DNA of 64,000 nucleotides from Brachyspira intermedia PWS/A (GTDB lineage Bacteria; Spirochaetota; Brachyspiria; Brachyspirales; Brachyspiraceae): NCBI RefSeq assembly GCF_000223215.1, contig NC_017243.1, positions 2,294,001 to 2,358,000 of the forward strand, read 5' to 3'. Shown piece by piece: positions 54,918 to 64,000 of this stretch (position 1 is its first letter; each line of letters starts with the position of its first letter). The notes under the pieces were generated by a model. It saw only the letters and a program-made list of their open reading frames with translations, ran no database searches and was not told where the DNA came from. The position numbers and the translations under genes were made by a program.

Positions 54918-56546
54918 TTAATCTTCTAAATATGCTCTCATAAAACTATGCTGTCCCATAGAATCATATAAAACGCCTTTCAATTTAGGTGATACTAATA
55001 TAGGCTCGCTTGAGAAATATATAGGTATCATTGCCATATCAGATATTAATAATTCCTCGGCTTTATGCATAGTCATCATTCTATGAGATGAATCTGTAAT
55101 TAATGTAGCTGTTTTTATCAAATCATCATATCTTTTATTAGTATAAAGACTATTATTATTGGGCGATGTGCTTAAAAATACCGAAAGAAAATTAATAGGA
55201 TCATTAAAATCTCCATTCCATCCGCCGCTTGCCATTTCAAAATTTTTATCAAATCTTTGGGTGAATAAATCTGATGATTCCAATTCTTCTATATTTACAT
55301 CAATACCCAAATTATCCTTCCACATTTTTTGTATAGCTTCAAATATTTTTCTATGTGTTCCATAAGTAGTTTTCAAAGTCAATACAGGGAAACCATTTCC
55401 ATTAGGATATCCAGCAAGAATCATAAGCCTTTTTGCTTCTCTAATATTATTTTCATAATTTTTTTTATCTATATCTATATAATCCCCACCATTTTCTCTG
55501 AAATCTCCAAAGAAACCAGGTATACCATAAGGCACAAAAGCCGTAGCAGGTCTTTCTCCGTTTTTTGTAACATTTTCAACTATATAATTTCTGTCAATTG
55601 CAAGAGATAATGCCCTTCTTACATTTATATCAGATAATGTTTTATTAGTAGTATTTAAAAAATAAAAATATGTTGATATTCTAGGTACATTATGTATATA
55701 TCCGCCTCTTTGCAATAAAGCTATATGCTCTATTGGAAAATTTCTTGAGAAATGAAGCAATCCGTTTTTCAAAGCAGTTAAAGAATATTGAGTGTCATTT
55801 TTCATTACAAACTCTAATCTGCTTGGTATAACTTCTTTATTATTCCAATAGAATTCATTTTTTTCCATAATAATAACATCATCTATTTTTCTCTCTACAA
55901 CTTTAAAAGGTCCGTTTCCTATAAAAGTTTCTGCTTTTTCTGTCCAATTAGTTTCGTATAATTTTATAATATCTTCTCTCAAAGGATAAAACGTAGGATA
56001 AGATAAAATTTCAAGAAAATATGTTAATGGTCTGTCCAAAACAATTTCTAATGTATAATCATCTATAGCTTCTACACCTAAATATTTTGTTTCTATTTCT
56101 CCTTCAAGGATATTTTTAGAATTATTTATAACATTATATTGATATGCAAATTTACTTTTAGTATTAGGGTCAAACAATCTTCTAAAAGAGTAAACAAAAT
56201 CTTTAGCTAAAACAGGATTACCATCAGACCAATAAGCATCTTGTCTTAAATTAAATGTATATACAAGTCCGTCAGCACTTATTGCCCAGCTTTTGGCAGC
56301 AGCAGGTATTATTTTACCGTCTTTATCTTTACCTACTAAACCTTCAAATATATGATTTAAATATATTAAACTATCTCCTGTTACATTGATACTGGGATCC
56401 ATAGTATATGGTTCCTGACCTATGTTTATGACCAATGAGAAATATTTACCTTGCGGAGGTGTATGAGTAATAGTTTCCTCTATTTTTGTACATGATATAG
56501 TTAAATACATTAAAATAATTATGAAAATATAAGATTTTTTTAACAT
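54918..56546 (-). CDS. OppA-type peptide-binding lipoprotein 2
   Basis: A protein of about 542 residues, paralogous to the next gene along its length (NIGQEPYTMDPSINVTGDSLIYLNHIFEGL; VRRALSLAIDRNYIVENV). The signal peptide ends in TISC. The ATG at 56546, with GGATAA before it, gives a proper signal peptide; the frame is open to 56606, but that extension has no signal features. Divergence between the two paralogues suggests different peptide preferences. It begins 66 bases after the signalling-less receptor gene. Confidence 0.92.
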   Translation of the reverse strand: MLKKSYIFIIILMYLTISCTKIEETITHTPPQGKYFSLVINIGQEPYTMDPSINVTGDSLIYLNHIFEGLVGKDKDGKIIPAAAKSWAISADGLVYTFNLRQDAYWSDGNPVLAKDFVYSFRRLFDPNTKSKFAYQYNVINNSKNILEGEIETKYLGVEAIDDYTLEIVLDRPLTYFLEILSYPTFYPLREDIIKLYETNWTEKAETFIGNGPFKVVERKIDDVIIMEKNEFYWNNKEVIPSRLEFVMKNDTQYSLTALKNGLLHFSRNFPIEHIALLQRGGYIHNVPRISTYFYFLNTTNKTLSDINVRRALSLAIDRNYIVENVTKNGERPATAFVPYGIPGFFGDFRENGGDYIDIDKKNYENNIREAKRLMILAGYPNGNGFPVLTLKTTYGTHRKIFEAIQKMWKDNLGIDVNIEELESSDLFTQRFDKNFEMASGGWNGDFNDPINFLSVFLSTSPNNNSLYTNKRYDDLIKTATLITDSSHRMMTMHKAEELLISDMAMIPIYFSSEPILVSPKLKGVLYDSMGQHSFMRAYLED

Positions 56547-56612
56547 TTTATTATCCAAATGATATTTAGTTAAATTAAGTATATATTTTATAACATATAA
56601 TGTCAAATAATA

Positions 56613-57965
56613 TTATTTTATTAGTTTAAAATATTCTATTATATTCTTTAATTCTTCAGATTCCTCATTAATAGACTTAGAGTTTTCAGAAGCCTCTTTC
56701 ACAAATTGAGAATCATTATTTGACTTATGATCATTTGATTTTTTTAACATAGAATCATCAGATACTTTGTAGGTTTTACCTTTTAACGCATTAATTACAG
56801 CATTCAAATATTTTATAGTATTTTCATGATTAATATTCATATCGATAATGGCATCATCTGACTTTATATTATTTAAATCTGCATTGTTTGATTTTGTTTT
56901 TAATTTGTTTTTATTAAAGAAATTTATTACAGGTATTACTTTTTTGCTTATAATATTAGGTATTATTATTATCATTAAAATAATTATTATAGAAATCATA
57001 ATACCAATCATTATTACCATTTTATAGTTATTTTTTAATACCATAATAGACGGTATTGCAACTTCAATTCCCCAATATAGATCATCAAATAGATTTATAG
57101 GCTTTACAATATAAAAATACCTATTAGATTTTTTTACATTATATTTTTCTACCATTAAACTTTCATTAGATTTTATCATATCTATTACATTATGATTATG
57201 ATAAGGATGATATAAATTAGTAAAATTCTCACCTATAATTTCACTATCTATATTACAGTAAATAATATTTCCATTTTCATCAAATAAAGTTGTAGATATA
57301 TCCTCTCCATTATCAAAATTCATACTATCCGAACTCACATCCAAACCAATTACCCCTATAATATCATCATTATTTGAATATATAGGCATTAAACAGGTTT
57401 GAACCTGCTTATATCTATTTTGAATCTGAACGCTATATATAGGAGTTATGTACATATTATTTTTTTCTATCGTATCTTCAATAAATGATAATTTTAATTG
57501 TAAATTTTCTGTACCAAGTCTTGATATATTTCCGTCTTTATCTTTACCCATATATATTCCAAATCGTCCGTCTATATTTTTATACCAACTATCACTTTTA
57601 TATATATTATCATTATCAATTGCATTTGGAAGAAAAAGTAAAAAAACGGCTTCAGCATTTTCACTTATTTTCTTTGAAAATTTACACATAACATTTTCAT
57701 ATATTTTTCTATTTCTTATATTACTGCAGTATAATTCTTCAGAAATAAATTTTATACTTTTCATAAAATTTAATTCATTATTTATTAAATCTCTCATATT
57801 TAATAATTGAACTTCAGATATTTGATCCATTGTTACTAAAGACATACCTCTAGAAATATGATAGGTATGCACCATGGCTAAAGCACCTGCTAGCATCACT
57901 ATAATTATTGTAGGTATAATAATTAATAAACTTATTTTGATATTTAAACTGTTTTTGCTATTCAT
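56613..57965 (-). CDS. Cache-domain receptor-like protein lacking the chemotaxis signalling domain (450 aa)
   Basis: The N-terminal part resembles the neighbouring receptors: membrane segment 1 (about 9-32), a periplasmic dCache sensor containing GRFGIYMGKDKDGNISRL and IIGVIGLDVSSDSMNF, and membrane segment 2 (about 316-340). After that only about 110 residues remain. The long methyl-accepting hairpin with its [15 protein letters not shown] tip is absent. The protein still ends SEELKNIIEYFKLIK, the same tail found in the complete receptors. An internal deletion of a chemoreceptor is the simplest reading. It may act as a sensor subunit or be on the way to loss. Confidence 0.85.
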   Translation of the reverse strand: MNSKNSLNIKISLLIIIPTIIIVMLAGALAMVHTYHISRGMSLVTMDQISEVQLLNMRDLINNELNFMKSIKFISEELYCSNIRNRKIYENVMCKFSKKISENAEAVFLLFLPNAIDNDNIYKSDSWYKNIDGRFGIYMGKDKDGNISRLGTENLQLKLSFIEDTIEKNNMYITPIYSVQIQNRYKQVQTCLMPIYSNNDDIIGVIGLDVSSDSMNFDNGEDISTTLFDENGNIIYCNIDSEIIGENFTNLYHPYHNHNVIDMIKSNESLMVEKYNVKKSNRYFYIVKPINLFDDLYWGIEVAIPSIMVLKNNYKMVIMIGIMISIIIILMIIIIPNIISKKVIPVINFFNKNKLKTKSNNADLNNIKSDDAIIDMNINHENTIKYLNAVINALKGKTYKVSDDSMLKKSNDHKSNNDSQFVKEASENSKSINEESEELKNIIEYFKLIK

Positions 57966-57997
57966 AATATTATAATATTTAAGTCAAATAATATTTT

Positions 57998-59398
57998 TTA
58001 TTTTTTTAGTTTAAAATATTTTATTGTTTTTTGCAATTCATTTGACTCTTCTAAAAGAGATTTTAAATTTTTATTTACATTATTTACAATATTAGAAGTC
58101 TGATTTTTTTCTATTTCATTATCTTCGCAGCAATCATTAATCTTATATACAAGCTCAGATATGTTATTTGAGTTTTCAGAAATTTTATTAGCTGTTCCTT
58201 TTACAGAATTAATCAAATCATTCAAATATACTACTGTATCATTAATTTCTCTGCTCATATCTCCCATTTCATCATTCATATTTAAATAATTTTCAGAAAC
58301 ACTCCAAGATATATCCCCTTCCTTTATTTTTGTAATATTATCATTTAAATTATTCATTACTGATAATAATTTTTTATTAATTATGAATGGTACAATAATA
58401 AATATTGAAATAATTATAATTGCTATAATAACCCACATCATTATCATAATTTTATAATGATTAAAAAACTCTGCCTTACTATCAACAGCTAATTCTATTC
58501 CCCAATATAGATCATCAAAAACATGTAAAGGTGTAAAAAGATTATAATATTTACTTGAAGTTTTTTTATTATATGATTCCTTCCAAACAGTATTATTAGA
58601 ATATATGGTATTTTCTAAATCACTGCTTTCATATACATCCGATAAATTAGTAATATTTTCTCCTATACTGTATATATCAGTTGTGCAATACATTATATTA
58701 CCATTTTCATTAAATAAAGATATTGTAAATCCATTTGTATCTTCATAAAATATTATATTATCTAAAGTTAAATTCAAAGAAGACACACCAATCATTTCAT
58801 TATCTTTAGAAAATATTGGTATTGAATATGTGTACATAGGTCTATATTTTCCTTGCACAGGATAATAGTTCAAAGTTGTGATATAAGGTTTTCTGCTTTT
58901 TATGGTAGTATTCAGATAAGTATATTCTAAATCAGATGCTTGTAAATTAATTCTAGATATATTATTTTCACTATCTTTAACTAAAGATATTCCTAATCGT
59001 CCATTAATATCATGGTAAAGAGGATTATTAATATACATACTGTCATTATCAATAACATTAGTAAAAAATATTAAAGATACCGATGCTGCATTAGTACTCA
59101 TTTCATGAGCAAATCTATTCATTAAATCTTCATATGATTCTCTCTTTCTAACATCATAGTTATATAAATTTTCTACAGAATATTTTATATTATTTAGATA
59201 ATTTAATTCAACATCGATTATATTTTCTATTTCATATATCTCTTTTTCAGCCATTTGAGATATTATAAATAGTGTCATTTCCTTTGTCATTTTATATGTA
59301 TATATTGTATTGATAATACCAAATAGTAATATTATTGCTATAATAGGCATTAAAATTAATAAACTTATTTTAACATTTATACTTACTTTATTGTTCAT
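57998..59398 (-). CDS. Cache-domain receptor-like protein lacking the chemotaxis signalling domain (466 aa)
   Basis: Membrane segment 1 (about 9-32), dCache sensor (GRLGISLVKDSENNISRI, MIGVSSLNLTLDNI), membrane segment 2 (about 318-342), then a HAMP-like stretch (KEGDISWSVSENYLNMNDEMGDM) and a short helical segment (NSVKGTANKISENSNNISEL). The signalling tip is missing. The end, LLEESNELQKTIKYFKLKK, matches the intact receptor's [15 protein letters not shown]. It begins 20 bases after the stop of the intact receptor and precedes the 450-residue paralogue by 32 bases. Confidence 0.85.
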   Translation of the reverse strand: MNNKVSINVKISLLILMPIIAIILLFGIINTIYTYKMTKEMTLFIISQMAEKEIYEIENIIDVELNYLNNIKYSVENLYNYDVRKRESYEDLMNRFAHEMSTNAASVSLIFFTNVIDNDSMYINNPLYHDINGRLGISLVKDSENNISRINLQASDLEYTYLNTTIKSRKPYITTLNYYPVQGKYRPMYTYSIPIFSKDNEMIGVSSLNLTLDNIIFYEDTNGFTISLFNENGNIMYCTTDIYSIGENITNLSDVYESSDLENTIYSNNTVWKESYNKKTSSKYYNLFTPLHVFDDLYWGIELAVDSKAEFFNHYKIMIMMWVIIAIIIISIFIIVPFIINKKLLSVMNNLNDNITKIKEGDISWSVSENYLNMNDEMGDMSREINDTVVYLNDLINSVKGTANKISENSNNISELVYKINDCCEDNEIEKNQTSNIVNNVNKNLKSLLEESNELQKTIKYFKLKK

Positions 59399-59418
59399 TA
59401 TATCCGCAGCATTTCCTC

Positions 59419-61368
59419 TTATTGTAATTTAAAATATCCTATAACATCTATAAGTTCATTAGCTTCATTAAGCAAAGCCTGAGAAGCAGCTGTAGCCTCT
59501 TCTACTAAAGCAGCATTTTTTTGTACTGAAGAATCCATATTTGTAATAGCGGAATCAACCTGTTCTATTCCTTTTTGCTGTTCCTGAGAAGCTACATTAA
59601 TTCTATCCATTATATTAGAAGCACTATCCATCTTTACAGATATGTCTTCAAATATTTCTTTAGATTCTCTTACACTCTCAGAAGCCAAATTTGTTTTTTC
59701 ATTACTATCAGCTATTAGAGCAGTAATACTTTTTACTGATTCCTGAGTATTTTGAGCAAGGTTTCTTACTTCACTAGCTACTACAGCAAATCCTCGTCCT
59801 TGTTCTCCTGCTCTAGCTGCCTCTACTGAAGCATTCAAAGCTAATATATTAGTTTGAAAAGCTATTCCTTCTATAAGTTTAGTAATATCCATTATTTTAG
59901 TACTAGCTTCATATACATCATTCATCTTATTTACACTATCCTCTACTATGGCACCAGCCTTATTCAAAGATTCCTTAGCATCTGATACCATAGAAGTACT
60001 TTGTGCAACACTTTCTGCCGATTCTCTTATAGTACTAGCCATCTCATTCATAGATGCAGCTGTTTCTTCCAAGCTAGAGGCTTGTGACTCAGTTCTTTGT
60101 GCTAAGTCATTATTACCTTCCAATACTTGGTTTGCTTCTATAGAAACTCTTTCGGCAGCATTTTTTACTGTCTTTACAACTTTATTTAAATTATTAATTA
60201 TACCATCTAAACTATTAGCTATATCTCCCCACTCATCATTCATATTAAGGAATTCTTTAGATATTTTAAAAGATATATCTCCTTTAGCAATTTTCTGCAT
60301 ATCCTTAGATAAAGAAATTATTACATTCACAACTTTACTTTTAATTATAATAGGTATCATTATAAATGCTATTATAATAATAATTAAAGATATAATTACC
60401 ATAACAATACGTATAACATCACTCTCTTTGAAAATATCTTTGTTTGAAGCCATTATCTCAAGTATCCAATATTGTCCTGCTGATACCTCTAAAGGAACAA
60501 AATAATATGTGGCATCTCCTTTATAATAAGCTGTATAATTTTCAAATGATACTGTACCACCGCTTGATACCTTTTCAAATACACTATAATCTTTATAATG
60601 AGTGTATAAATCATACATGTTTTTGCCTAAATTTTTTGTTTCTCCGGCATCATAAAGTACATTGCCATAATGATCATATAATAATCCTTCTGAATTTGCA
60701 AATGGCTGTATATTTTTCATAGTAGGATTTAATGTTTCTACTTTTATGTCAGCAGTTATAACACCTATAGGCTTATTTTGATACATTATAGGTATTGCCC
60801 AAGTATACATTTTTACTACATCATTATTTCCAAGATCAAAGTCATATATACCAGATAAATACTCTCTAGCTTTTGATATAGGCTCTTTATAATAATCAGC
60901 ATCTATATCTGCAGCAGATAAAGCCCTTTCCTCAATATTATTTCCAGATGTTCTTGATATATAATAAGTTTGCTGTCCTTTTGTTAAAGGATAAACATTA
61001 CTATACGCTGCATCATTACCAAGTATATTAGGCTCAAAAGCCAACATAACTCCAACTACTGTATCTGGAAGAACTCTAAAAAAATTTCTAGCTACAGCTT
61101 CATAAGCATTTCTATCTGTAACACCTGAATTATACATATTTTCTATTATATATTTCAAACCAGTTATTTGATAAAGATCATCTTTAACTACAGCAGTTAT
61201 TTTATTTCCTTCTCCTTTGGCTACTTCCTCCAATATTTTATAAGACAATTTACTGCTGGCATTTTGTACATAAATAATGTTCACTACATTTGATATTGCA
61301 AGCATTATTAATAATGGTATTAATATAATTAAACTAATTTTTACTTGAAGACTTACTCTTTTAAACAT
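59419..61368 (-). CDS. Methyl-accepting chemotaxis protein, intact
   Basis: A 649-residue chemoreceptor. Membrane segments at about 10-33 and 325-350 bracket a dCache sensor with [13 protein letters not shown] and [18 protein letters not shown] ([23 protein letters not shown]) leads into the signalling domain with the tip [21 protein letters not shown] and flanking methylation helices (Glu-Glu pairs in [12 protein letters not shown] and [14 protein letters not shown]). GAGG precedes the ATG. It is the only complete receptor of the array in this window. Confidence 0.95.
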   Translation of the reverse strand: MFKRVSLQVKISLIILIPLLIMLAISNVVNIIYVQNASSKLSYKILEEVAKGEGNKITAVVKDDLYQITGLKYIIENMYNSGVTDRNAYEAVARNFFRVLPDTVVGVMLAFEPNILGNDAAYSNVYPLTKGQQTYYISRTSGNNIEERALSAADIDADYYKEPISKAREYLSGIYDFDLGNNDVVKMYTWAIPIMYQNKPIGVITADIKVETLNPTMKNIQPFANSEGLLYDHYGNVLYDAGETKNLGKNMYDLYTHYKDYSVFEKVSSGGTVSFENYTAYYKGDATYYFVPLEVSAGQYWILEIMASNKDIFKESDVIRIVMVIISLIIIIIAFIMIPIIIKSKVVNVIISLSKDMQKIAKGDISFKISKEFLNMNDEWGDIANSLDGIINNLNKVVKTVKNAAERVSIEANQVLEGNNDLAQRTESQASSLEETAASMNEMASTIRESAESVAQSTSMVSDAKESLNKAGAIVEDSVNKMNDVYEASTKIMDITKLIEGIAFQTNILALNASVEAARAGEQGRGFAVVASEVRNLAQNTQESVKSITALIADSNEKTNLASESVRESKEIFEDISVKMDSASNIMDRINVASQEQQKGIEQVDSAITNMDSSVQKNAALVEEATAASQALLNEANELIDVIGYFKLQ

Positions 61369-61615
61369 AAATAAAACCTCTATATAAAATTAATCTTTTA
61401 CATTTATAATTCTAATAATTATAATAAAACTAGGAATTTATAAGAATTCGATTATATGATTTAATAATCATAGTATCAATATATATTTCAATCGGATAAG
61501 TTTGCAACATAAAAAAACCCTAATATTTTTATGCAAATATTATACATAATTTACATATATATTTCAATTGTAAAAAACAATTTAATTAATTTTTTATAAT
61601 AAAAAATTATTTAAA

Positions 61616-63568
61616 TTAAGACTTCAATTTAAAATATTCTATAGCCTTAATTAAATCTTTAGCCTCACTGAGAAGAGATTCAGAAGCAGAAGTAGCTTCA
61701 GATACTAAAGCAGCATTCTTTTGCACAGAAGAATCCATATTATCAATAGCTGTATTAACTTGATCAATACCTCTTTCCTGTTCTTGTGAGGCTGTATTAA
61801 TCTTATCCATTATACTAGAAACATTATCCATCTTTTCTAATATTTCATTGAATATAGTCTGTGATTCTTGTACACTGTTTGCTGCTAATTTTATTTTATT
61901 ATTACTATCTGTTATTAAAGATGTAATATTTTTTACTGATTCTTGAGTATTTTGAGCAAGGTTTCTTACCTCACTAGCTACAACAGCAAATCCGCGTCCC
62001 TGATCACCTGCTCTAGCTGCCTCTACTGAAGCATTCAAAGCTAATATATTAGTTTGAAAAGCTATTCCTTCTATAAGTTTAGTAATATCCATTATTTTAG
62101 AGCTAGACTCATAAACAGCATCCATTTTGTTTACACTATCTTCTATTATAAGACCTGCTTTATTTACGCATTCTTTTACATCCATTACCATAGATGTACT
62201 TTGTGATACGCCTTCAGCTGACTCTTTTATAGCACTAGCCATCTCATTCATAGATGCAGCTGTCTCTTCTAAGTTAGAAGCCTGAGTTTCTGTTCTTTGA
62301 GATAAGTCATTATTTCCTACTAAAACCTCATTTGCTGCTGTAGAAACTTGCTCTGCAGAATTTTTTACTGTAGAGACTACATTTCCTAAATTTTTTAAAG
62401 TGTTTTCTAATCCTCTTGCAATATCTCCCCATTCATCATTCAATTTTAAAAAGTCATTTGAAATATGAAAAGATATATCTCCATTAGATATTCTTGTAAT
62501 GTCTCTTGCTGTATATCCTATTAATTTTGTTACTTTTCTCTTTATTATTAAAGGAACTATTATAGCACTTATGACAACTATTAATGCTGATATTATAAAC
62601 ATTATATTTCTTATAATATCAGAATCTTTTAATATAACATCATTAGGAGCAGTTATTTTCAAGCCCCAATATTTTCCTTTTGATATTTCTACAGGAGTAA
62701 ATGAATATGTATAAAATTTTTGTAATGTTCCGCTGAAATTTTCAAATAGTAAATTTTCTCCTCGTATTATTTTATTAAATACATCATGCTCTTTGTAGTA
62801 TGGATATATTTCATCAAGTGTTTTAGATATATAAATAGCTTTGTCACTATCATAAGCTATAGTTCCGACATTATCAAATAATGTAATTGTAGAACCCTCA
62901 AATGGATTTATTTGAGATAATGAATCATTAATAGAATTTACATTCACTTCTAAACATATTACACCTATAACTCTATTTGATGTTTTTATAGGTACAGCCC
63001 AAGTATAGAATAAATCTTTATCATTAACAGGTGATTTATATACATCAGATATATATGTTTCTCCTGTGCTTAAAGTTTTTTTATATGTATCATTTTGAAA
63101 AATTTTTGTATCAAAATATGAAGTTCGAATTTTAGAGTTATCATCTCTTGACAAATAATAATTAAAACGTCCATTTGCAGGACCGTATTTTTCTGAATTG
63201 GTATAATCTGAATCATTGCCTATTGTATCAGGTTCAAATATTATAAGCAAACTATTAACTTTTTTAGGAAGTTCATCAAAAAAACTATATAAAAGTCTTT
63301 CATAAAATGGTCTGCTTAAAGTACCATCATTATATAATCCTCTTATAACCCTTTATAATCCTACAAGAGAATATAAATCTTCTTTCATATATGATAATAA
63401 TTTAGCAGCTTCACCTTTTGAGCTTTCCTCCAATATTCTATGAGACAAATTTTTACTAGCTGATTTTACATAAGCAATATTTATAGCATTTGAAATAATA
63501 AGCATAATCAATAATGGTATCAATATAGCTAAACTAATTTTTATTTGGAGACTAAATTTCTTAACCAT
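61616..63568 (-). pseudogene. Methyl-accepting chemotaxis protein interrupted by one nonsense codon
   Basis: The frame from ATG 63568 runs 71 codons (MVKKFSLQIKISLAILIP at the start, membrane segment 1) to a TAA at 63355-63353. It then continues without any frame change ([23 protein letters not shown]) through a dCache sensor, HAMP and complete signalling domain to the stop at 61616. The intact paralogue has [13 protein letters not shown] at the break, so an AAA-to-TAA change explains it. Restored length would be 650 residues, matching the intact copy. The downstream open frame from 63250 lacks the first membrane anchor. Confidence 0.85.
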
Positions 63569-63842
63569 AATTAAACCTATAATTTTTTTTACAATTATTA
63601 TACATTTTTTATTTGCAATTTCAATAATAAAAAAAAATTATTTATTATTGTTCAGATAAAAAACATAGTTTAGAATAGTTATTTATGATATAAAACATAT
63701 TTTTTACTAATAAATAACAAAAACTTATTGATAAAACAAGTATTGGAATTGATATTTTTAGAAAATCTTAAAACATAATTTTATATAATTTTCAGTTCAT
63801 TATTTATATAAGATTAATAATGAACTAAAAATTTCATTTTAA

Positions 63843-64000
63843 TTAATTTTTTAAATTGAAGTATGATATAGCTTTCAATAAATCATTAGCTTCACTTAAT
63901 AAAGACTCTGATGCTGAAGTAGCTTCTGATACCAAAGCAGCATTTTTCTGTACAGAAGCATCCATATTACTAATTGCTATATTAACCTGATCTATTCCTT
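63843..64000 (-). CDS. Methyl-accepting chemotaxis protein, C-terminal end only
   Basis: The last 52 codons of another receptor enter from the right edge: [31 protein letters not shown] and the tail ISYFNLKN. They match the end of the preceding pseudogene closely. The rest lies outside the window. Confidence 0.88.
   Translation of the reverse strand, partial: GIDQVNIAISNMDASVQKNAALVSEATSASESLLSEANDLLKAISYFNLKN

Overview
The window is AT-rich spirochaete chromosome, very probably Brachyspira. Reasons: strong A/T codon bias, a FlaB-type periplasmic flagellin, arrays of cache-type chemoreceptors, BspA/DUF285 and leucine-rich-repeat proteins, ankyrin and TPR repeat proteins, and GC-rich dispersed repeats between genes. 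The species cannot be told from the sequence alone. No rRNA, tRNA, CRISPR array, complete insertion sequence or prophage was found.

Layout. 0-2.4 kb: 5' part of ftsZ (minus strand) and mtaB (tRNA modification). 2.4-9.6 kb: an accessory stretch with a SUKH/SMI1-KNR4 protein, a DUF285-repeat protein joined to a DUF4132-like region, a large TPR protein and a suppressor-of-fused-domain protein, separated by GC-rich repeats. 9.6-13.6 kb: a fumarate-reductase/NadB-type flavoprotein, a MATE exporter and a decayed GNAT gene. 13.6-15.8 kb: rnfE-rnfA-rnfB without rnfC, rnfD or rnfG. 15.9-23.1 kb: a chemoreceptor, an ankyrin protein, flaB and a small HTH operon, with five copies of a roughly 105-bp intergenic repeat. 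23.1-26.7 kb: dnaG-rpoD. 26.9-30.9 kb: an unknown gene, a Nudix hydrolase, signal peptidase I, azlC/azlD and cutC. 31-36 kb: an 18-copy GCATC tandem repeat, two LRR lipoproteins, a DUF3298 protein and a broken PD-(D/E)XK (Rpn-type) nuclease gene carrying GC-rich insertions. 36.2-37.3 kb: a glutathione peroxidase whose catalytic codon is UGA with a SECIS-like hairpin (probable selenoprotein), and thiol peroxidase. 37.4-49.4 kb: RluA-type pseudouridine synthase, a DUF115/Maf-like protein, a CheY-like protein, gyrA, an ABC transporter pair, a lipoprotein and mfd. 49.5-53.2 kb: a fructose PTS operon (DeoR-type regulator, fruK, fruA) behind helically phased operator-like repeats. 53.3-64 kb: two OppA-type lipoproteins downstream of a same-strand run of chemoreceptor paralogues: one intact, two lacking the signalling hairpin, one with a nonsense codon and one cut by the window edge.

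How genes work together: dnaG/rpoD and rnfEAB are coupled by 4-base and 1-base overlaps. FruK and FruA import and phosphorylate fructose under the upstream regulator. GPx and Tpx form a peroxide-defence pair. The chemoreceptor/OppA run suggests peptide sensing joined to peptide uptake (inference). The most notable observations are the probable selenocysteine GPx misread by ordinary ORF calling, the GCATC microsatellite inside a short translatable ORF, the signalling-domain-less receptor paralogues, and GC-rich palindromic elements that have entered coding sequence.
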